A stretch of 64,000 nt of DNA from JBBIJO01 sp037445895. Lineage in GTDB: Bacteria > Bacteroidota > Ignavibacteria > Kapaibacteriales > UBA2268. Position numbers and translations under genes: made by a program. This document shows, one piece after another, positions 46,568-56,921 of the stretch. The stretch is from the NCBI GenBank assembly GCA_037445895.1, contig JBBIJO010000012.1, positions 1-64,000 on the forward strand, written 5' to 3'. A model generated the notes under the pieces. That model saw only the letters and a list, made by a program, of their open reading frames with translations, did not search any database and had not been told where the DNA came from. The first letter of the stretch is position 1, and each line of letters starts with the position of its first letter.

Positions 46568-48748
46568 CTATTGAGGTAAAGTGAAATATGCGGTCGTTCC
46601 ACTGTGTAATTTGCTTTCGAACCAAAAATCGCCATTGTGAAGTTGAATGAACTCTTTGCAAATCCGCCATCCCAGCCCGGTTCCTTTTTCGCCTTTTGTT
46701 CCAAAGGATGATTGGAAAAAAGCATCGGAGAAAATCGAGCGGGCAGTTTCTGGGTCCATACCAACTCCGTTATCGCTAATAGCAATTTTGACTATTGCAG
46801 AGTCATCTTGAACTGCGGTTACTTCGACTCGTCCATTCTCCTCGGTAAATTTGATTGCGTTATGGAGTAAATTCCGAAAGACTGTGCTAATCATATTGAT
46901 GTCGCAAACTACTTCGATTGTTTCGGGAATACGATTGATTAAGTCAATCGATTTCTCTTGCGCCGAAATACTATATAAATCAATTGCATTGTTTGCAAGA
47001 GCACGAAGATTGACTCTGTCTTTGTTTATTGTTATATTTTGTGTTAATGCAGATGCCCAAATTAAAAGGTTTTGAAGCAAGCTGTTGAGTCTATTGGCAG
47101 AGTCATTCATTAATGTAAAGAATTGTTGCCTTTGTTGTTCATCGAAGGAATTATATTCTTCGACTATTAAGTTAGAAGTGTTTTTAAGAGGTCCAGCAAG
47201 GTTTCTTAAATCGTGAGCGATGATTGAAAATAGCTTATTTTTTGCATCGTTACTTTTTTCTAACTCAATATTGGTTTGTGTAAGTTGTTCGTTCGCTGCC
47301 TTCAACTCGGTTTTCGATTCTTCTAGCTGTTGAATTATATTGTTTAGTTCATCGTTTTTTTCTGTTAAAGTTTTATTCATTTTTTTTGAAAGTTTCCTTT
47401 TTTGGTCGATGTTATATAGGATAATTCCCATTAGCGAAAGAGTAACAATCAGCGAGATGACCAAAATCCATAGTTTGGCAATCCTTTGTTCTTCGATTTT
47501 TTTCTCACTGATTAACTTTTGGACGTCGTAGATTTTATTCTCGAGGTCGCTCGAAAGTTTGGAAAGTTCGATTGCCATTAAGTCCGAAACTTTAGCCGAT
47601 GAATCCAAAAAAATATATGCCATATCGAGGTATTTTAATGCAGCAACATAATCCTTTTTTACCATAGAAATATCGTAGAGAAGTTTTGCGGCAACAGCGA
47701 AGTTGGGAGTCGAATTGTTCATTTTGGCATAATCGAAAGCACGATTTGCATTCTTTTCTGCTCTTTGCAAATCTTTGTGCCGGAGATAAAAATTTGCTGC
47801 ATCAATATAAAAATTGAATAGACTGTATATGTTATTATTCTTCTCGAGCGACTTCGACGCCGAGTCGAAGTAGTGTTCTGCTAAATCGAGGTTATTTCGC
47901 ATATAGTAAATATTCGATATCGAAACGAGGGCTTGAGATTTGTAATCATTATATTGAACCAGTTGGAACTCATTTTTGATTTTTCCGATTTCGAAATCGA
48001 AGCTCTTTCTTAAGTAATAAAGAGCGCTGTCGAATTGTTTGTCGAGTATATATGCTTTGCCAAGTTTTGTCGTTGCATATTGGATACCAATTTCGTCGGC
48101 AATTTGTTGGCGATATCGCAATGATTCCTTGTAATTTACAATTGCTTTTTCTATTTCCCCTTGCAATACATTACACATTGCTATATTTTCGAGCGAGGTC
48201 GAAATTCCATAAAGTATAGATTTTTTGTCTTTGAACGAGTTGTTAGCGAGCGCTTCGGCGAAACCTTTTCCCGAAATTTGGTAGTATCGGATAGCACTGT
48301 CCAACTCTTGAATCCGATAAAATAAATTGCCAATGTCGTTGGTAAGCCAAAAGTAGGCAATTCTATCTTCGTTGTAATCCAAAAGATTCAAACAGCGAAA
48401 AAGGTAACGCGATGCAAGATGAATTCTATTGATAGAATAGTAAAGGCGACTTAGCCAATAGAAACAGCGAGATGCAATTTTGTCGTTGGCAAGAGCCCAT
48501 TCGTTCGAAAGTATCCGATTTAAAATCCTGATTCCTTCGTCGGGATTACTAAAAGTAAATGTTTCCATTTTCCTTTCTAAGGTGTCGAGATACGATAGGT
48601 TTTTGTTTGCGAGATTTTCAATAATTTTTTCAAAGTATGCCTTGTCAACATCTGTTGGGTTCGAAAATGAAAAGGTTGTTGACACAATAATAGACGACAC
48701 CACTACAGATAAATAGCATAGAAAAAATTTTAATCCCTTTTTCTTCAT
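46568..48748 (-). CDS. TPR-repeat sensor histidine kinase
   Basis: A 726-residue hybrid-less sensor kinase. A signal/anchor segment (1-24) and a periplasmic array of tetratricopeptide-like repeats (about 60-400) are followed by a membrane helix (about 435-455) and a coiled coil (about 460-500). The HisKA domain has the phospho-acceptor His in SIIAHDLRN (near 510), and the ATPase domain has the N box NLLHNAIKFTE, G1 DNGVGM and G2 GTKGEKGTGLGW. The ATG at 48748 (MKKKGLKFF) is preferred to an upstream in-frame TTG because it begins the signal segment. No response regulator is adjacent. Confidence 0.9.
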   Translation of the reverse strand: MKKKGLKFFLCYLSVVVSSIIVSTTFSFSNPTDVDKAYFEKIIENLANKNLSYLDTLERKMETFTFSNPDEGIRILNRILSNEWALANDKIASRCFYWLSRLYYSINRIHLASRYLFRCLNLLDYNEDRIAYFWLTNDIGNLFYRIQELDSAIRYYQISGKGFAEALANNSFKDKKSILYGISTSLENIAMCNVLQGEIEKAIVNYKESLRYRQQIADEIGIQYATTKLGKAYILDKQFDSALYYLRKSFDFEIGKIKNEFQLVQYNDYKSQALVSISNIYYMRNNLDLAEHYFDSASKSLEKNNNIYSLFNFYIDAANFYLRHKDLQRAEKNANRAFDYAKMNNSTPNFAVAAKLLYDISMVKKDYVAALKYLDMAYIFLDSSAKVSDLMAIELSKLSSDLENKIYDVQKLISEKKIEEQRIAKLWILVISLIVTLSLMGIILYNIDQKRKLSKKMNKTLTEKNDELNNIIQQLEESKTELKAANEQLTQTNIELEKSNDAKNKLFSIIAHDLRNLAGPLKNTSNLIVEEYNSFDEQQRQQFFTLMNDSANRLNSLLQNLLIWASALTQNITINKDRVNLRALANNAIDLYSISAQEKSIDLINRIPETIEVVCDINMISTVFRNLLHNAIKFTEENGRVEVTAVQDDSAIVKIAISDNGVGMDPETARSIFSDAFFQSSFGTKGEKGTGLGWRICKEFIQLHNGDFWFESKLHSGTTAYFTLPQ

Positions 48749-48939
48749 TTTTAGGTAAATTTGCAATAATTCGAAAAATTGATAGCAATACGAACCATAA
48801 ATTTAATTATTTTATTACTTTTGAGAAAAATGCTTTTTCAGTTTTATCTGCTTCTTATTCTTTCGGAATGTAGGGTGGAAGTAACTTTGGAAGTAATTTT
48901 TGTTGTTTACTCGAAAAGTGTTAATTTGCATTTTATCGA

Positions 48940-49014
48940 GGGCGGATAGCTCAGGTGGTATAGAGCGCCTGCCTTACAAGCAGGAGGTCGGGAGTTCAAA
49001 TCTCTCTTCGCCCA
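48940..49014 (+). tRNA. tRNA-Val (anticodon TAC)
   Basis: The acceptor stem GGGCGGA pairs with TTCGCCC (one G-T). The D arm reads TAGCTCAGGTGGTATAGA. The anticodon stem is CCTGC/GCAGG with loop CTTACAA (anticodon UAC, codon GUA), and the T arm is GGGAG-TTCAAAT-CTCTC. The discriminator base is A, and CCA is not encoded. Confidence 0.93.
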
Positions 49015-49020
49015 CAGAAA

Positions 49021-49106
49021 GCAGAAGTGGCGGAATTGGCAGACGCGCTGGACTCAAAATCCAGTGGGCTTCAAAACCCGTGTGGGTTCGACTCCCACCT
49101 TCTGCA
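49021..49106 (+). tRNA. tRNA-Leu (anticodon CAA)
   Basis: The acceptor stem GCAGAAG pairs with CTTCTGC. The anticodon stem is CTGGA/TCCAG with loop CTCAAAA (anticodon CAA, codon UUG). A long variable arm (TGGGCTTCAAAACCCG) marks a class II tRNA. The T arm is GTGGG-TTCGACT-CCCAC. It lies 6 bp after tRNA-Val, so they share a transcript. Confidence 0.94.
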
Positions 49107-49345
49107 CAAGTTAGTTGGTTAATTCCTCTTACTGCAATAAGTCATATTTTTTTTGAATTTATAAACATATTATATGCATTTCGATGCAGTTCTTTGCAAA
49201 GATTTGAAATAGGTAAGGGGTAAAGTGTAAAGCATAGAATTATATCAGATTTTTTACACTCTTTGCCCTAATTCAGCATATACCTTTGGTGCCCGTCATA
49301 ATTAGAAAAGGTTTTTAATGTAATAGATTTTACAGTGTCGAAAGT

Positions 49346-52300
49346 TTAATTCTTGATTTTAACCATACTTTTAATTTGAACGAACTTATTATTTGGATTA
49401 TCAATTGAATTCGCTTCGATTTGATAGAAATACACACCTTCGGGTTGGAGTTGTCCTTCGCTGTCCAGACCATCCCATCTAACAGATTTAACTCCTGGGC
49501 TCTCGATTGCATCGACAAGCGTTCTAATCAATTTCCCACAAAAGTTGTAGATTTTCAATTGCACATAACTTGTAACTGGTAAGTTATAGTTCACAAGCGT
49601 AGTTTTGGAAAAAGGATTGGGATAGTTCTGTTGCAAAGCAAACTCGTGTGGATTAAGTTTTTCTTTTTCGACACTAGTCAAAATATCCTAACCTTTTAGT
49701 TTGACTTCGTAAGGGAATTGATTCAAATCGTTAGAAAATATTCGAAGTGTGTCGTAGAAAGGTGTCGATTTTGTCGCAGTAAACGAAAGAATCAATTTGC
49801 ACGAGTCGCTCGGAGAAATATTTTTGTTGGAGCATTCATCGATAATAATTTTGGACGGATCATCGATTCCCGTAATATTGCCGATAGCCAATGGATATTC
49901 ACCAGCATTTCGAATCACAACAGTGTCGAAGACTTCTTCGTTTATCTTTTGCTTGCCGAAATCTATTGAATCGCTCGATACAAACAAAGAAGGAACTCCA
50001 ACAAGATGTGTAACTGTCTGAGTTCGTATCGGTGGGTTGAAATCGAAAGTAATCGAGGCTCTGTTGTTAATCCTTGTTCCAATCGGAGTCTCCGATTTTA
50101 GTTTTACGTCGAATACTGCTTGCCATTCGCCTTCTGGGGGAGAGATATTCGGTGAGAGTTTAATATCTTTGAAAAGAAATGTTAGCACATTCCCTTGCAA
50201 CGACCATTCGAAAGTTCCTCTGGTGAACAAAGTCAAAGTGGAGTCAACTCTAATCGTTTCCAAGTCGAAGGAACTGTCTAAAGTATCAACTATTGTTACA
50301 TTAGTTGCCGAATCAGTTGCTTCTTTAATATTTTCAAAGGATATTGTATATCGAATAGGATTAATAATGTCTTTATATAAAATCATATAAATCGTTCTTG
50401 TGGTGTCGTCAACAGGTTCCAAACCAGCCACAAACAATCCGTTCGTTGTTTTTTCATTTGGGTCCCAAGGAGCACGAACATTACCATTTTTGGTGAGTTG
50501 GGTTGTTGGGGGTGGATTGCAAGGATTTGTTTCGAGCATATCCTTTACGTGTTTGCCATATTGATTTCCCCAATAGCGCCCTCCTGCTCGATCTAAAAAG
50601 TCCATCTCGGCATTTTGTTTTGCTGCATAGACATCGCCTCCGTATTGTGCTCTTAGCCAATCCGCATCCTTTTTGACCTGTTCCCGAAGAGCATTTACAA
50701 AACTATCGATGATTTCTTTCATACATTCTACAAACTTTTTCCCCCATTTTATTGCTGGATTAAGATCTGCCAATTTGCTTGCCACTTGTTCCATCATCCA
50801 GGATGGTGTTGCTGCAACGCCGTTGGGTAATTCATTTATGACTCTATCGATTGCGTTCCTCAGCATTTTTTTCCCTTCTACGCCAACTAGCAAATCGCCG
50901 ATTGCTCCACAGGTAACTTTCAGTATTGCATCTTCGAGCATATTTTTAAGTTGGTCCTTCGTTGCCCCTTTTAATCCTTTAACTGTAAATTGCCTTTCGG
51001 TGCCGAAAGGGATAAAATCGTTATCATCGAGTGTAGCATTAGTTTTATCTTTCCTGACGATTGGTGTTGGAGGAAAAATCACTTTTTCGGGTGGAACTTT
51101 CCAAGTAATAGGTAGCATTAAATCCTCGCCTTTTCCTAAATTTATAAGTATGTAAGCCTTTGTTTTGTCTTCTTCATCGGTGCTGTTCCCATAATGGAGC
51201 ATTAAAATCTCCGATTTTCATATCGATGATTCCTGGAGCGGGAGGAGTAAACTCTAAAAAAATCCAGCCATTATCGTTGCCAAAGTTGAAAATTTCCATA
51301 TAATTGGCTCTTTCAGTTCCAACCGGATATCCAAATATTCCTTGGATGTTGTATGCACTAGCAATAATCGAAGGTATTACGAAAAGAGTTTTACTGGCTT
51401 TGAGTGAATCTGAGTTTTTTACTACTAGATCCCAATTGCCCAAAATTGCAGAATTGGTAATATCTAATTCCACAAGCAATGTTTGGGAAGTTACTAATTT
51501 TATTGTTCCTTGGACATCGCCGGGGTCTGGTTCACCGCGTCCACCTCTTGATAGTGCAACAGATATTCCACTACTAATAAAGTTATTTCCTTCTATTAAA
51601 AATAGTTCCTTTCTGCCATTAAGTAGCGTATCGGGTTCAGTCCTCGAAATCACTGGTGGTTCATTAGTGTTTGATGTATCCCCACATTCCGAAATCGTTC
51701 CCTCGGTTAACCAAGGCGAAAACAAAGTAACACCGCCGGACAAGTTTGCAATAGAATCACCTGAACCAAAGCCTACTCCCGACGGTCCACTCGTATTGCC
51801 CCACCAATTATTGGTTAAGTCCACTGTATCGTAGCCATCATTTGTAAATCCATTCCTTCGGTTGCCAGAGATATTGTTATTGCGAATAATTACATTTTTA
51901 CCTCCTTCAATTCGAAGTCCATCTCGTTGGTTTGCTCCTATTATATTGCATTGAATTACACATTAGCCAATTCTCTTATATATAGGCTAATCCCGTCTTG
52001 CATATTATTTAGAATTATTGATTTTTTAAGGGATAATGCGTCTTGGGAACCGCCGCCCAACCAACCGCTTATTCCGTCGCCCTCGCTGTTATAAATTGAT
52101 GAGTTCTCTATTATTACGGACGAAGGGTTTTCGACAAAAATCATAGCATTGTAAATACCTCCTCCATTTTTCACGTCGCAATACTTTAGATTACCGCGAC
52201 TTTGGTATTGAAAACGAATATAACTCCAAGGGTCGCTGGTTGCTTTAGTGAATTTGATTCGTTTGTTTTCTTCCCCTTCGGCGATTAATGTGCCTTCTAT

Positions 52301-52555
52301 TTCCCAAATAGTACTGCCCTCGTTGTAAATAACAACTCCTGCTTCGATTGTTAATGTTTGATTCTCGGGTACTGTTATGCCCGATGCGATATATGGACTA
52401 TTTGCAAGGGTTAATGGCCCGCCATTGCCATCGTATATTTCGCCGCTTATTGTGGTTTGACCCTTCAATCCAAAGGGACCGATGCAAAGTATTGCCCACA
52501 TAACGACGGCTATCCAAGATATGTATGGAGAGAATCGAGTAGAGGACTTTTTCAT
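49346..52555 (-). pseudogene. decayed T9SS-exported beta-helix/adhesin-like gene
   Basis: Four open segments on the minus strand form one ancestral protein of about 1070 residues. Segment 1 has a signal peptide and a parallel beta-helix region (NGGGIYNAMIFVENPSSVII, ILNNMQDGI). It stops at 51956, but another frame continues the helix (DGLRIEGGKNVIIRNNNISG, then DLTNNWWGNTSGPSG). A second shift near 51180-51200 joins an IPT-like domain to a third segment, which ends in a choice-of-anchor/HYDIN-type domain (LFVSSDSIDFGKQKI). That stops at an in-frame TAG (49688-49690), followed in the same frame by a T9SS sorting domain (LQQNYPNPFSKTTL, GVYFYQIEAN). Two frameshifts plus one nonsense codon argue for decay rather than a single read error. 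Confidence 0.8.
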
Positions 52556-52835
52556 AGATGTTCCTTTCTTTAATACAACTTACTTTTATTTTGATGATTC
52601 CAAATTAAAATATTTTTTTCGAATTTCCAAATTTTTTTTAAAAACATTTTGATTGAGAAATTCAAGTAAATAAAAAAATATTTTTGTTTTTCTAATTCTT
52701 AATTTTTTCCGAAATGTTTTTTGCAAATTATGCAAAATGGAAAATAAAGAAGTAGGACATACATAGATACAAGTAGAATTCTACGTTAAGCAAGAAATTT
52801 TTTGGTAATTTGCAGTTTTTTAAATTGTTAAGTCG

Positions 52836-54614
52836 ATGATTTTTCGAAAAAGGACAGCAACTTGTGGTCAACTACGCATAGAGAATGTCGGCGAAAATGT
52901 CGTTCTCAATGGGTGGGTATCGAGCGTTCGGGATATGGGGGGATTAATTTTTGTGGATTTGCGCGACCGCTATGGGATAACCCAACTGGTAGTTGTTACC
53001 GAAGAAACCCCCGCGTTGGCTGAACAAGTTAAAGAGTTGAAACAAGAATATGTAATTTGGGCAAGTGGAAAGGTTCGACAACGCGAAAATCCTAATCCAC
53101 GAATACCAACTGGATTAATCGAGATTCTTCTCGAAGATTTCGGAATAATAAATAAATCCGATTTACCCCCCTTCGAAATCAGCGAGATAGCAGAAGTTAA
53201 CGAGGATACGCGCCTTCGCTATCGCTATCTCGATTTGCGCCGTCCATCCGTTCAAAAACGTTTTTTTGTTCGTAACGAAATTTATCAAATTATACATAAG
53301 TATTTTTCGGAAAACAATTTTGTTGAAATCGAAACGCCGTATTTGACCAAATCGACTCCCGAAGGAGCACGCGATTTTCTTGTTCCATCGCGATTGCATA
53401 AAGGGAAGTTCTATGCTTTACCACAATCTCCACAACTATACAAGCAAATCCTTATGGTTTCTGGCTTCGACCGCTATGTTCAAATTGTCAAGTGCTTTCG
53501 CGACGAAGATTTGCGAAGCGACAGACAACCTGAATTTACGCAAATCGATATTGAAATGTCTTTTGTCGATAGGGATGATGTCATCGCAATAACCGAAGGA
53601 CTGTTCCGCAATCTTTGGAAGGAAATTCGCGGCATCGAGATTCCAATTCCTTTCCAAAGAATGAGCTATCGTGAGGCAATGGAAAGATTTGGTTCAGACA
53701 AACCCGATATTCGTTTTGGACTCGAAATTGTAACTTTAACTGAGATATTTAGAGAATGCGATTTCAAAATTATTGCCGACGCACTTTCTATTGGGGCTAT
53801 AGTTGCTGGAATTAATGCGAAAGGTTGTGCGCATTTTTCGCGTAAGGATATCGAGCATTTGACGGAAGTTGCAAAAAAGTATGGGGGAAAAGGTCTCTTT
53901 TGGTTTAAGTATCAAAATGGACAAATTAGTTCGCCAATAAGCAAATTTTTCTCCCAAAGCATACTCGAAAACATAATCAAAAATGTAGAGCTCGAGGAAG
54001 GGGACATTTTACTCTTCTCTTCCGATATGGAGGAAACTTGTTACACTGTGCTTGGTGCTGTGCGCAAAGAAATTGCTCGGACGACAGGCATTCTGGAATC
54101 TGTTAGGGACAAATTTTCGTTTCTTTGGGTTGTAGATTTTCCACTCCTTGAATACAGTGCCGGAGAAAAACGTTACATTGCTAAGCATCATCCTTTTACT
54201 TCTGCTTTGGACGAGGACATTCCTTTGCTTCGGACCAATCCGGAAAAAGTTCGCGCAAAAGCATACGATATCGTTGTTAATGGCGAAGAACTTGGCGGAG
54301 GCAGTATCCGTAACCACGATAATTCATTACAGGAACTTATGTTTAGGTTGCTTGCATTTTCGGAAGAAGATATGCAACTCAAATTTGGCTTTTTGCTCGA
54401 GGCGCTTCGCTATGGTGCTCCACCGCATGGAGGCATAGCTATTGGGCTGGATAGACTTGTAATGACACTTACCGATACCGATAACATTCGTGATGTAATT
54501 GCCTTTCCGAAAACTACAAGCGGATTGTCTCTAATGGATAATTGTCCCAACGTCGTCGAAGAGGAGCAACTACGAGAATTGGGATTAAGAATTGATACTA
54601 ATAATAAGAGTTAG
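52836..54614 (+). CDS. aspS: aspartate-tRNA ligase
   Basis: A 592-residue class II aminoacyl-tRNA synthetase. An N-terminal OB anticodon-binding domain (1-105: RIENVGENVVLNGWVSSVRD) is followed by class II motif 1, motif 2 (FRDEDLRSDRQPEFTQID) and motif 3 (HGGIAIGLDRLVM). The bacterial GAD insertion lies at about 290-410. The bacterial length and insertion rule out the archaeal type. Whether it is discriminating or non-discriminating (Asp/Asn) cannot be judged from the window. Confidence 0.96.
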   Translation: MIFRKRTATCGQLRIENVGENVVLNGWVSSVRDMGGLIFVDLRDRYGITQLVVVTEETPALAEQVKELKQEYVIWASGKVRQRENPNPRIPTGLIEILLEDFGIINKSDLPPFEISEIAEVNEDTRLRYRYLDLRRPSVQKRFFVRNEIYQIIHKYFSENNFVEIETPYLTKSTPEGARDFLVPSRLHKGKFYALPQSPQLYKQILMVSGFDRYVQIVKCFRDEDLRSDRQPEFTQIDIEMSFVDRDDVIAITEGLFRNLWKEIRGIEIPIPFQRMSYREAMERFGSDKPDIRFGLEIVTLTEIFRECDFKIIADALSIGAIVAGINAKGCAHFSRKDIEHLTEVAKKYGGKGLFWFKYQNGQISSPISKFFSQSILENIIKNVELEEGDILLFSSDMEETCYTVLGAVRKEIARTTGILESVRDKFSFLWVVDFPLLEYSAGEKRYIAKHHPFTSALDEDIPLLRTNPEKVRAKAYDIVVNGEELGGGSIRNHDNSLQELMFRLLAFSEEDMQLKFGFLLEALRYGAPPHGGIAIGLDRLVMTLTDTDNIRDVIAFPKTTSGLSLMDNCPNVVEEEQLRELGLRIDTNNKS

Positions 54615-54630
54615 AGCGAGTAATTGAGAA

Positions 54631-55440
54631 TTAGAGAAATAGAATAAGGCTCGAAGCCATAGTAGCCATTCCAATAATTAAACCGAAAATTGCTATGTGG
54701 TGTTCCCCATATTTTTCGGCGGTGGGGAGGAGTTCGTCCAATGAAATATAAACCATAATTCCAGCAACGCCAGCAAAAACTATCCCAAAGAAAGAATCAC
54801 TCATAAAATTTATTAAAATAAAGAATCCAATTAATGCCCCGATTGGTTCGGCAATACCCGAAAGAAACGATAACCAAAAAGCGCGCTTTCGGCTTTTTGT
54901 TGCATAGTAAATTGGCACCGATACCACAATACCTTCGGGGATATTGTGTATTGCAATTGCAACAGCAATGCTAATCCCGAGAAATGGGTTTTGCAATGCA
55001 CCGAAGAAAGTCGCAAGACCTTCGGGAAAGTTATGAATCGCAATCGCAATAGCAGAAAACATACCCATTCGCAAAAGTCGGTTATCGGTATCCTGATATT
55101 GTGGAACGTCACTTCCGATGACCCCAATTTCGTGGGGATTTTCCCGGATAGGAACAAGTTTATCGATTAACCCAATGAAGGCAATTCCACAGAAAAACGA
55201 GCCGGTAGTAATCAAGTAGCCAGTAGGGTCTCCATAGATTTGGACTAATGAGTTTTTTGCTTTCGTAAATATTTCAATCATCGAAACGTATATCATTACT
55301 CCCGCGGAAAATCCTAACGAGCCTGCAAGAAACTTTGGGTTAAATTTTTTCGAGAAAAAGGCAATCAGGCTACCAATTCCAGTAGATAAGCCAGCAAGCA
55401 ATGTGAGGCTAAAAGCAAAAAGAAAATTTTCGGTTAACAT
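54631..55440 (-). CDS. zupT: ZIP-family divalent metal transporter (ZupT-like)
   Basis: A 269-residue inner-membrane transporter with about eight membrane helices. The paired metal-binding motifs HNFPEGLAT and HNIPEGIVV are the hallmark of the GufA/ZupT branch of the ZIP family, which takes up zinc and other divalent cations. Its stop is 16 bp from the convergent aspS stop. No Zur-type operator was recognised in the 255 bp upstream. Confidence 0.9.
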   Translation of the reverse strand: MLTENFLFAFSLTLLAGLSTGIGSLIAFFSKKFNPKFLAGSLGFSAGVMIYVSMIEIFTKAKNSLVQIYGDPTGYLITTGSFFCGIAFIGLIDKLVPIRENPHEIGVIGSDVPQYQDTDNRLLRMGMFSAIAIAIHNFPEGLATFFGALQNPFLGISIAVAIAIHNIPEGIVVSVPIYYATKSRKRAFWLSFLSGIAEPIGALIGFFILINFMSDSFFGIVFAGVAGIMVYISLDELLPTAEKYGEHHIAIFGLIIGMATMASSLILFL

Positions 55441-55695
55441 TTATAAACCTTGAAATTTACCAATAAAAACAAATATAATAAAACGAATATGTATTTACAA
55501 TCGAAGTCGGGAAGTTCATCCTATTTTAAGCGTAAATAGAAAAAGAAAACTATAACCGTTATGTTGCTATCGAAATCATTGTTAAGTCGAGTGTTTGGAT
55601 GTAAGACAACATTATGTATGCAGAATTTATTTTCTCTTTGAAAGCGAGGCATATTTTTCCTTATTTTTTTGTTGTAAAATTAAACAAAGGGAATT

Positions 55696-56907
55696 ATGTT
55701 TATTATTTCAATTGTTAGCCCCAAAGGTTGCAACGAACAGTTTGTGATTGAACAATTAGTCGAAAAAACGGGGTTCAATCTGGTTACCGACGACGATGTG
55801 TTTAGAAAAGGAGCGCAATTGTTTAATATTAAAGATAAAAAATGCCGAGCATCGGTATTCGATGCTTCGAGTTTTGTTGCTTTCGATAAGTTCAAACATA
55901 AAAAACATTTATGTATTTTCAAGATTGCCCTTGCCCAAAGTTTATTAGATTTTAAGAAAATATACTATGGTGTTGGAACATATTTTATTCCGAACAATTT
56001 AAAGAATGTCTTAAAAATTTGCTTGGGTGCTGATTTGTCTTTTCGAATTGGTAACTATGCGAAAAACGAAAGGATTCCTTTGCACCAAGCGGAAAAAGCC
56101 GTCAAAGAATACGACAAAAGTCTCGTGCAATTCTCAAATTATTATCTCGACAAAGCACCTTTTTCGCCTGAATACTTCGATGCCAATATTGATGTGAGTA
56201 GATATAAAATAGAACAAATTGCCAATAAAATATATGAACTGCTACAAAGTAAGTCGACGGAATCAATAGATATGGCTCGAAAAAAGGTTCAAGAACTTAT
56301 TACAGCTTATCGGGTCCAATTGCATTTCTTTCATTTAGGAGAGGATGTCGAGACAACTTTTGTAGATGGGAAATTGACCATTTTTATAAAAAAGTATAAA
56401 ATTAGGATGGAAAATTATTTCAAGCAAATAAAGGAAAATATTCCTGACTTTCCTGAAATTAAAGAGTCCGAAGTCATTCCGGGTAAAGATATTGCAATTC
56501 CCTCGTCGATGGCAATCAAACTCGAACGACCACAGAAAGTGTTGCTAGTTGACGACGAAATAGAGTTTGTCGATACGCTTTCGGAACGACTTCAAAGCCG
56601 GGAATTCAAAACTGCTGTTGCATATAGCGGCGAAGAAGCAATCGAAAGTTTAGCCAAAGATTTACCCGATGTTATGATTCTTGATTTGAAAATGCCCGGA
56701 ATCGATGGGATTGAGGTCCTACGTCGCGTTAAACAGGAGCATCCGGAAACCGAAGTTATTATTCTAACTGGTCATGGCTCCGAAAAAGAAAAGCAAATTG
56801 CTTACGAGTTGGGAGCTTTTGCATATTTAGAGAAACCTGTCGATATCGATGTGTTGTCGGATACAATTCGAAGAGCCTACGAAAAGATATTTCGGGAAAA
56901 GAATTAG
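55696..56907 (+). CDS. response regulator: degenerate cytidylate-kinase-like domain fused to REC
   Basis: A 403-residue fusion. Residues 1-190 resemble the cytidylate kinase-like family. They open as FIISIVSPKGCNEQFVIEQL, where a GSGG-type P-loop is expected but no GK(S/T) is present. They end with a lid/helix block (DLSFRIGNYAKNERIPLHQA, DKSLVQFSNYYLDKA, SRYKIEQIANKIYEL) that follows the family pattern. A linker domain (195-270) precedes a complete REC domain (280-395) with VDDE, the phospho-acceptor Asp in MILDLKMPG, TGHG and the Lys in LEKPVD. Nucleotide kinase activity is unlikely; sensing or binding is inferred. It leads the signalling cluster, 14 bp before the kinase gene. Confidence 0.78.
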   Translation: MFIISIVSPKGCNEQFVIEQLVEKTGFNLVTDDDVFRKGAQLFNIKDKKCRASVFDASSFVAFDKFKHKKHLCIFKIALAQSLLDFKKIYYGVGTYFIPNNLKNVLKICLGADLSFRIGNYAKNERIPLHQAEKAVKEYDKSLVQFSNYYLDKAPFSPEYFDANIDVSRYKIEQIANKIYELLQSKSTESIDMARKKVQELITAYRVQLHFFHLGEDVETTFVDGKLTIFIKKYKIRMENYFKQIKENIPDFPEIKESEVIPGKDIAIPSSMAIKLERPQKVLLVDDEIEFVDTLSERLQSREFKTAVAYSGEEAIESLAKDLPDVMILDLKMPGIDGIEVLRRVKQEHPETEVIILTGHGSEKEKQIAYELGAFAYLEKPVDIDVLSDTIRRAYEKIFREKN

Positions 56908-56921
56908 ACGAAAGGGTAGCT

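Noticed and set aside
46414..46785. A 123-residue minus-strand frame overlapping the kinase C-terminus
   Set aside because: It is an out-of-frame shadow of the histidine kinase and the merT relic; its residues match neither family in this frame.
48900..49223. A 107-residue plus-strand open frame
   Set aside because: It runs through both tRNA genes (48940-49014 and 49021-49106) and has no protein-like features of its own.
51170..51205. Programmed -1 frameshift joining two segments of the T9SS gene
   Set aside because: There is no slippery heptamer with a downstream pseudoknot, and the same gene carries two other lesions, so decay is more likely.
51304..51834. A 176-residue plus-strand frame
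   Set aside because: It is antisense to the decayed T9SS gene and has no recognisable domain or start signal.
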